The notes under the pieces are model-generated. The model saw only the letters and a list, made by a program, of their open reading frames with translations, did no database searches and was not told where the DNA came from. Positions 47,216 to 50,511 of a stretch of 50,511 bases of DNA are shown here, piece by piece. Position 1 is the first letter of the stretch; every line of letters starts with the position of its first letter. This stretch comes from RUG12395 sp045541735 (lineage in GTDB: Bacteria > Bacillota > Clostridia > Oscillospirales > CAG-272). The stretch lies in NCBI GenBank assembly GCA_045541735.1, contig JAZQJQ010000005.1, positions 1-50,511 on the forward strand, given 5' to 3'. Made by a program: the position numbers and the translations under genes.

Positions 47216-48166
47216 ATTATCATAAGCAGAGGAAAAACTACATCACGAATTCTGTTTGATAACGCAAAGGAATTCTTCCAGAAGTATTCAAACGACGTTA
47301 CGCGAAAAGCATTCATACGAAACTACCGAAAGTTCATATTTTTCTGCAGAGAGCGATATAAATGCAAATCCAAAGAGGAATGCGAAAGGCACATCGCGGA
47401 TTACTCCGCATACTTACAATCAAAAGACCTTTCCCCTTCTTCGATACACACATATCTATCGCCCGTCTGCATCTACCATCAACATAATCTGCGAGAAATA
47501 GAAAAGCCAAAACGCGTAACTGCCAAATTCACCCGCAACCGAAGTTTCAACGGCAAAACAAAGCGTTCAGACAACGATTTGTCGAACAAGAAATACGAAC
47601 GCACCGTTTTGTTTCAGCAATGCGTGGGTATCCGCAGAACCGAACTGCTACACCTTAAAGGTCGCGATTTGGTCCGCGATGAGAGCGGATATTTGTGCGT
47701 ACTTGTGGAAAACGGCAAGGGCGGCAAAGAAACCAAGCAACGCATATTGCCCGAAGATACCGATTTTGTTAAATCGTTCTTTGACGGCATAGCACCTAAC
47801 CAACCGGTCTTTGACAATTCAGAATTAAAAAACAAAATTCCTTACCATTACCTGCGTGCCAAGCAGGCCCAAAGGGCGTATGCGTATTACGAACGCATGT
47901 GCGCCACCGAGGAAGGCCGAAAAAAGCTTGAACGGGAACTACGCAAGCGCTGGCAATTCAACATCAACAAACACACCGGTAAGCCGAAAAGGTTTAACGA
48001 AAAGCTAATTCGAGGCACCTATTTCCTGCGTGGAGAAAACAAAAAATTCGCAATCGAACACGGTCTGAAAACAAAGTACGACAAATTGCCTCTGTTAGCC
48101 ACGTCGGTATTTCACCTATCGCATTGGCGAAACGGAGTAACACTAAATTATCTATTAACAATATAA
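47216..48166 (+). CDS. Tyrosine-recombinase-family protein without an ATG start
   Basis: The open frame starts far upstream of the first ATG (47579). The codons from 47222 onward (ISRGKTTSRILFDNAKEFFQ...) encode a good core-binding domain (FIRNYRKFIFFCRERYKCKS). A ribosome site AAAGGAG sits at 47206-47212, but only ATT, ATC or ATA codons follow. The catalytic part has GIRRTELLHLKGRDL (Arg), VENGKGGKETKQ (Lys), YHYLRAKQAQRAYAYY and a terminal SHWRNGVTLNYLL with the likely Tyr nucleophile. Total about 316 residues. Either a rare start codon (ATT) is used or the start is mutated. It forms an operon with the excisionase-like gene. Confidence 0.65.
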   Translation: MIISRGKTTSRILFDNAKEFFQKYSNDVTRKAFIRNYRKFIFFCRERYKCKSKEECERHIADYSAYLQSKDLSPSSIHTYLSPVCIYHQHNLREIEKPKRVTAKFTRNRSFNGKTKRSDNDLSNKKYERTVLFQQCVGIRRTELLHLKGRDLVRDESGYLCVLVENGKGGKETKQRILPEDTDFVKSFFDGIAPNQPVFDNSELKNKIPYHYLRAKQAQRAYAYYERMCATEEGRKKLERELRKRWQFNINKHTGKPKRFNEKLIRGTYFLRGENKKFAIEHGLKTKYDKLPLLATSVFHLSHWRNGVTLNYLLTI

Positions 48167-48183
48167 AAAAGGAGAAAAACAAA

Positions 48184-48387
48184 ATGAATGCAACCACAAG
48201 AAACAACTCTATTGACATAATCAACAAGCTGGCAATCACCACCGAAGAGCTTCAGGCACTGCTCAGCTGCGGCAGAAAGACAGCAGTTGACATTGGCCGC
48301 GATGCAGGTGCTTGCATACAGTACGGAAAGCGTATCCTTTGGAACGTTTCCCTCATTCAGATCCACCTCAACTCCGTATCAATGTGA
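48184..48387 (+). CDS. Excisionase-like small helix-turn-helix protein
   Basis: A 67-residue protein starting at MNATTRNNSIDI, with AGGAG upstream. The body (LAITTEELQALLSCGRKTAVDIGRDAGACIQYGKRILWNVSLIQIHLNS) follows the winged-helix pattern of Tn916-type Xis and related excisionases that bend DNA and set the direction of integrase. It lies 17 bases after the first recombinase and 13 bases before the integrase, the classical xis-int order. Confidence 0.7.
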   Translation: MNATTRNNSIDIINKLAITTEELQALLSCGRKTAVDIGRDAGACIQYGKRILWNVSLIQIHLNSVSM

Positions 48388-48400
48388 GGGGGTGAAAAAC

Positions 48401-49663
48401 ATGGGAGCACAAAGAAGAGATTTAAGAAACAGAGTACTCCGCGACGGAGAATCCCAACGCAAGGACGGGAGCTACCGCTACCGATACACCGACGCCCTTG
48501 GAAAGCGGCACGATATTTACAGCAACCGCCTCTTGCCAACCGACATAACACCCGCAGGTAAGCGCGAGGATCTCTCTTTAAGGGAAAAGGAAGATCAGAT
48601 CCACGCCGATATGCGCGACGGCATACGCACAGCGGCGTCCCACAAGGTTACACTGAATGAGATCTTTGACAAATACATTTCAGGCAAGCGCAATCTAAAA
48701 GAGTCAACGCTTGCAAACTATCTGTATATGTATGACACCTTTGTACGAGAAGAAATCGGGAAAAGGAAAATATCCAACATAAAATACTCCGACGTAAAGG
48801 CATTCTACAATTACCTGATCATTGACAAACACTTCAAGCCTAACAGCATGGAGATAATACACACGCTTCTACACCCCGCGTTTGATATGGCGGTCCGCGA
48901 TGAATACATCCGAACCAACCCCACAACTGCGGCGATGAAGGAAATAAAAAAAGAGCATGACTGGGGCAAGAAAAAACAACACGCGCTAACGGTAGAGGAG
49001 CAAAAAGCATTTATGGATTTTCTTTCCTCTGATGACAAATACACACCTTGGCTGCTGCTTTTCACGTTCTTTCTCGGCACCGGATGCCGCGTAAGCGAAG
49101 CATCGGGTCTATGTTGGTCTAATTGCGATTTTAAAAATAACGTTATCCGCATAGACCACAATCTGACTTATCGCATGCGTCCGGATGACACGGTCGGTTA
49201 TACCCTCAGTACCCCAAAGACAGCTGCGGGCATCCGCACCATTCCGATGCTGCAAGAAGTAAAGGACGCCCTACTGGAGCTCCGGGAAAAGCAAAAGCTT
49301 TTCCGCACAAAGAGAGTAGCAGTTTGCGGGAAAAACGATTTTGTATTTATCAACAACTACGGCCTGCCCCATCATCAAAAAACAGTAAACGCTGCAATCA
49401 GGAGAATACTTGCCGCATACGAAAAGTATGACGAGGAAAGAACTGCCAACGGCGAAGTTCCCTGCCCTATCCGCCCTTTCACCGCGCACAATCTGCGCCA
49501 CACCTTTTGTACCAGATTCTGCGAAAACGAAAGCAACCTGAAAATCATACAAAGCATTATGGGCCACGCGGATATAGAAACAACGATGAATATCTACGCA
49601 GAAGCCACAGAAGCAAAAAAGAACGAGGCCATTGCAAACCTCGAAGGTAAAATATTTATATAA
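48401..49663 (+). CDS. int: Tn916-type integrase (tyrosine recombinase)
   Basis: A 420-residue integrase. The start is the ATG at 48401 after GGGGGTG. The N-terminal arm-binding domain (ESQRKDGSYRYRYTDALGKRHDIYS) is the three-stranded fold of Tn916 Int. A SAM-like domain follows (TLNEIFDKYISGKRNLKESTLANYLYMYDTFV). The catalytic set is Arg in GTGCRVSEASGLCW, Lys in STPKTAAGIRTIP, His-x-x-Arg in AHNLRHTFCTRFCE, His in IMGHADIETT and the Tyr in NIYAEAT. It is intact and should integrate and excise the island together with the Xis-like protein. Located less than 1 kb from the right candidate end. Confidence 0.9.
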   Translation: MGAQRRDLRNRVLRDGESQRKDGSYRYRYTDALGKRHDIYSNRLLPTDITPAGKREDLSLREKEDQIHADMRDGIRTAASHKVTLNEIFDKYISGKRNLKESTLANYLYMYDTFVREEIGKRKISNIKYSDVKAFYNYLIIDKHFKPNSMEIIHTLLHPAFDMAVRDEYIRTNPTTAAMKEIKKEHDWGKKKQHALTVEEQKAFMDFLSSDDKYTPWLLLFTFFLGTGCRVSEASGLCWSNCDFKNNVIRIDHNLTYRMRPDDTVGYTLSTPKTAAGIRTIPMLQEVKDALLELREKQKLFRTKRVAVCGKNDFVFINNYGLPHHQKTVNAAIRRILAAYEKYDEERTANGEVPCPIRPFTAHNLRHTFCTRFCENESNLKIIQSIMGHADIETTMNIYAEATEAKKNEAIANLEGKIFI

Positions 49664-49704
49664 AAATAATTAATAAAAAAAACACAAACAGAAAGGAAAC
49701 AACA

Positions 49705-50298
49705 ATGACTAACCTTACCAATTATTTCAACTGCAAGCTTATCCCCCTTGACAACGAAAACCTTGGCGTGATCTTCACCGACGGCAGGACCGAGGCGCGC
49801 CTGGTCTGCCGCAGCGCATCCGCAAGAAACTTCAGCTCTCTGATAAACGCTCTCTACTACTTGCATCGCGACGTAATTGAATTTGATAATAGCGGAACCG
49901 TGGAATACATTCCGGTTGACGACGAGGGCAATATAATTGAGGTAAAACTGTATACCCGCGCAACACTTCACTCGGCGCCCGAGGACGCTATCTTTTTCGC
50001 AAAAAGAGCCGTGGTGATTTGGGATATGGCTACTGACGAGGACGTAGGTATCGGCATTCTGAAGGTAAACGAAAAGATCCGTAATACTCCGCTGCACATA
50101 AGAATAAAGACCCGCTGCGATGAACCGCAGGAATGCGAATTCTACGTTACTTACAAAAATCTTTGCGTTGCAGTAATAAAAGCTTATGAAAGCTTTATTG
50201 CAGAATTCGGAGTTGAGAAATACAACACGATCAGCGGAAACTCGCCCGTAAACGAGGAGCAGCTTAAATTCCTAAAAGCCTATGCTTTGAACAAGTAA
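49705..50298 (+). CDS. Unrecognised 197-residue protein beside the integrase
   Basis: Starts MTNLTNYFNCKLIPLDNENL with GAAAGGAAA upstream, 41 bases after the integrase. The sequence looks soluble and well ordered (beta-rich first half with VEYIPVDDEGNIIEVKLYTR, helical end with AVIKAYESFIAEFGVEKYN). No domain was recognised. As the last gene of the island it may be a cargo or regulatory protein. Ends before a strong terminator. Confidence 0.6.
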   Translation: MTNLTNYFNCKLIPLDNENLGVIFTDGRTEARLVCRSASARNFSSLINALYYLHRDVIEFDNSGTVEYIPVDDEGNIIEVKLYTRATLHSAPEDAIFFAKRAVVIWDMATDEDVGIGILKVNEKIRNTPLHIRIKTRCDEPQECEFYVTYKNLCVAVIKAYESFIAEFGVEKYNTISGNSPVNEEQLKFLKAYALNK

Positions 50299-50309
50299 AC
50301 AAATACTTA

Positions 50310-50358
50310 AAAGCTCCTGTGCGCGGCTATCTTTCGATAGCTGTGCGCGGGGGCTTTT
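50310..50358 (+). terminator. Terminator at the right end of the island
   Basis: AAGCTCCTGTGCGCGGCTATC pairs with the complementary arm (with wobble) across TTTC, followed by TTTTTATT. Confidence 0.85.
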
Positions 50359-50417
50359 TATTATACATATCTCAAATCGGTGCATGACGCTTTTTATTTC
50401 AATCATCTTGATAATTT

Positions 50418-50437
50418 GGGGTAAAACTGGGGTAAAA
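50418..50437. repeat. GGGGTAAAA repeats at the right end
   Basis: GGGGTAAAAC directly followed by TGGGGTAAAA, the counterpart of the left-end repeats at 16628-16678. Confidence 0.45.
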
Positions 50438-50465
50438 AGAGCCCCGCCGAGGGTGGCGGGGCTCT
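50438..50465 (-). terminator. GC-rich hairpin beside the right end repeat
   Basis: AGAGCCCCGCC (50438-50448) pairs with GGCGGGGCTCT (50455-50465). On the minus strand it is followed by TTTTTACC. It would stop transcription entering the island from the right. Confidence 0.75.
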
Positions 50466-50471
50466 GAAAAG

Positions 50472-50511
50472 CTTGATATATCAAGGTTTTTTAGTATTCG
50501 TTTAGTCGATG
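50472..50511. repeat. Right copy of island-end repeat (candidate attR), cut by window end
   Basis: Begins CTTGATATATCAAGGTTTTT and ends AGTCGATG at the last base of the window. Same orientation as the left copy at 16481-16521. The window stopping exactly inside a repeat is what an assembly break at a multi-copy sequence would look like. Confidence 0.5.

Noticed and set aside
50272..50484. A 70-codon minus-strand frame at the right edge
   Set aside because: It runs through two terminators and the end repeat. The similar frame at the left end (16312-16605) arises from the same repeat and not from a gene.

Overview
The window looks like a low-to-mid GC Firmicute of class Clostridia, probably a gut or rumen species. 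The evidence is Gram-positive style lipoboxes, an S-layer-homology protein, a dockerin-tagged glycosidase, strong AGGAGG-type ribosome sites, sigma-A type promoters and a Tn916-type integrase/excisionase pair. No tRNA, rRNA or CRISPR array was seen. Genus cannot be set from the sequence alone.

Region 1 (1-6.8 kb) is ordinary chromosome. It holds a THUMP-type rRNA methyltransferase cut by the window edge, an acyltransferase-like protein without its catalytic His, an HtrA-like lipoprotein protease, a DUF2007/SDR/glycosyltransferase operon, and a TraX-like membrane protein with a Nudix hydrolase.

Region 2 (6.8-15.7 kb, all minus strand) is a corrinoid one-carbon locus. In transcription order it has an AraC-type regulator joined in frame to a complete corrinoid carrier, two tandem URO-D-type methyltransferases, an MtaA/CmuA-type methyltransferase, a [2Fe-2S]/ASKHA corrinoid activator, and a secreted GH43-dockerin glycosidase. 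The likely reading is inducible demethylation of a methylated plant-derived compound with methyl transfer through B12. The substrate is unknown.

Region 3 (about 16.4-50.5 kb) is an apparent genomic island. Similar 40-base sequences and GGGGTAAAAC-type repeats lie at both ends, and the right copy runs into the window end. The left arm has a HipB/HipA-like pair, an ArdA-like antirestriction protein and a second HipA-like kinase. Next comes a surface-protein operon (membrane protein, SLH protein, Cys-rich repeat lipoprotein, three-module lipoprotein). Its upstream region carries two inverted 26-base sites flanking a segment with a strong promoter pointing away from the operon, next to a tyrosine recombinase. 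This looks like a phase-variation switch in the OFF position.

The core of the island is a roughly 19-kb co-directional defence cluster running from a Fic protein at 45.4 kb to a VWA protein at 26.6 kb. It is a type I restriction-modification operon (hsdM, hsdS, hsdR) with extra genes inserted: two small membrane proteins, a PD-(D/E)XK-like protein, a HAD phosphatase, an HNH nuclease, a DUF6414-like protein and a Clp-like AAA+ ATPase. It is followed by a large NACHT NTPase and a MmcQ/macro/HTH/VWA group. Duplicated fragments of hsdS, hsdR and mmcQ at the junctions suggest cassette-like insertion.

The right arm has a replication-type helix-turn-helix protein, a run of strong hairpins, a structured leader, two tyrosine recombinases and an excisionase-like protein.
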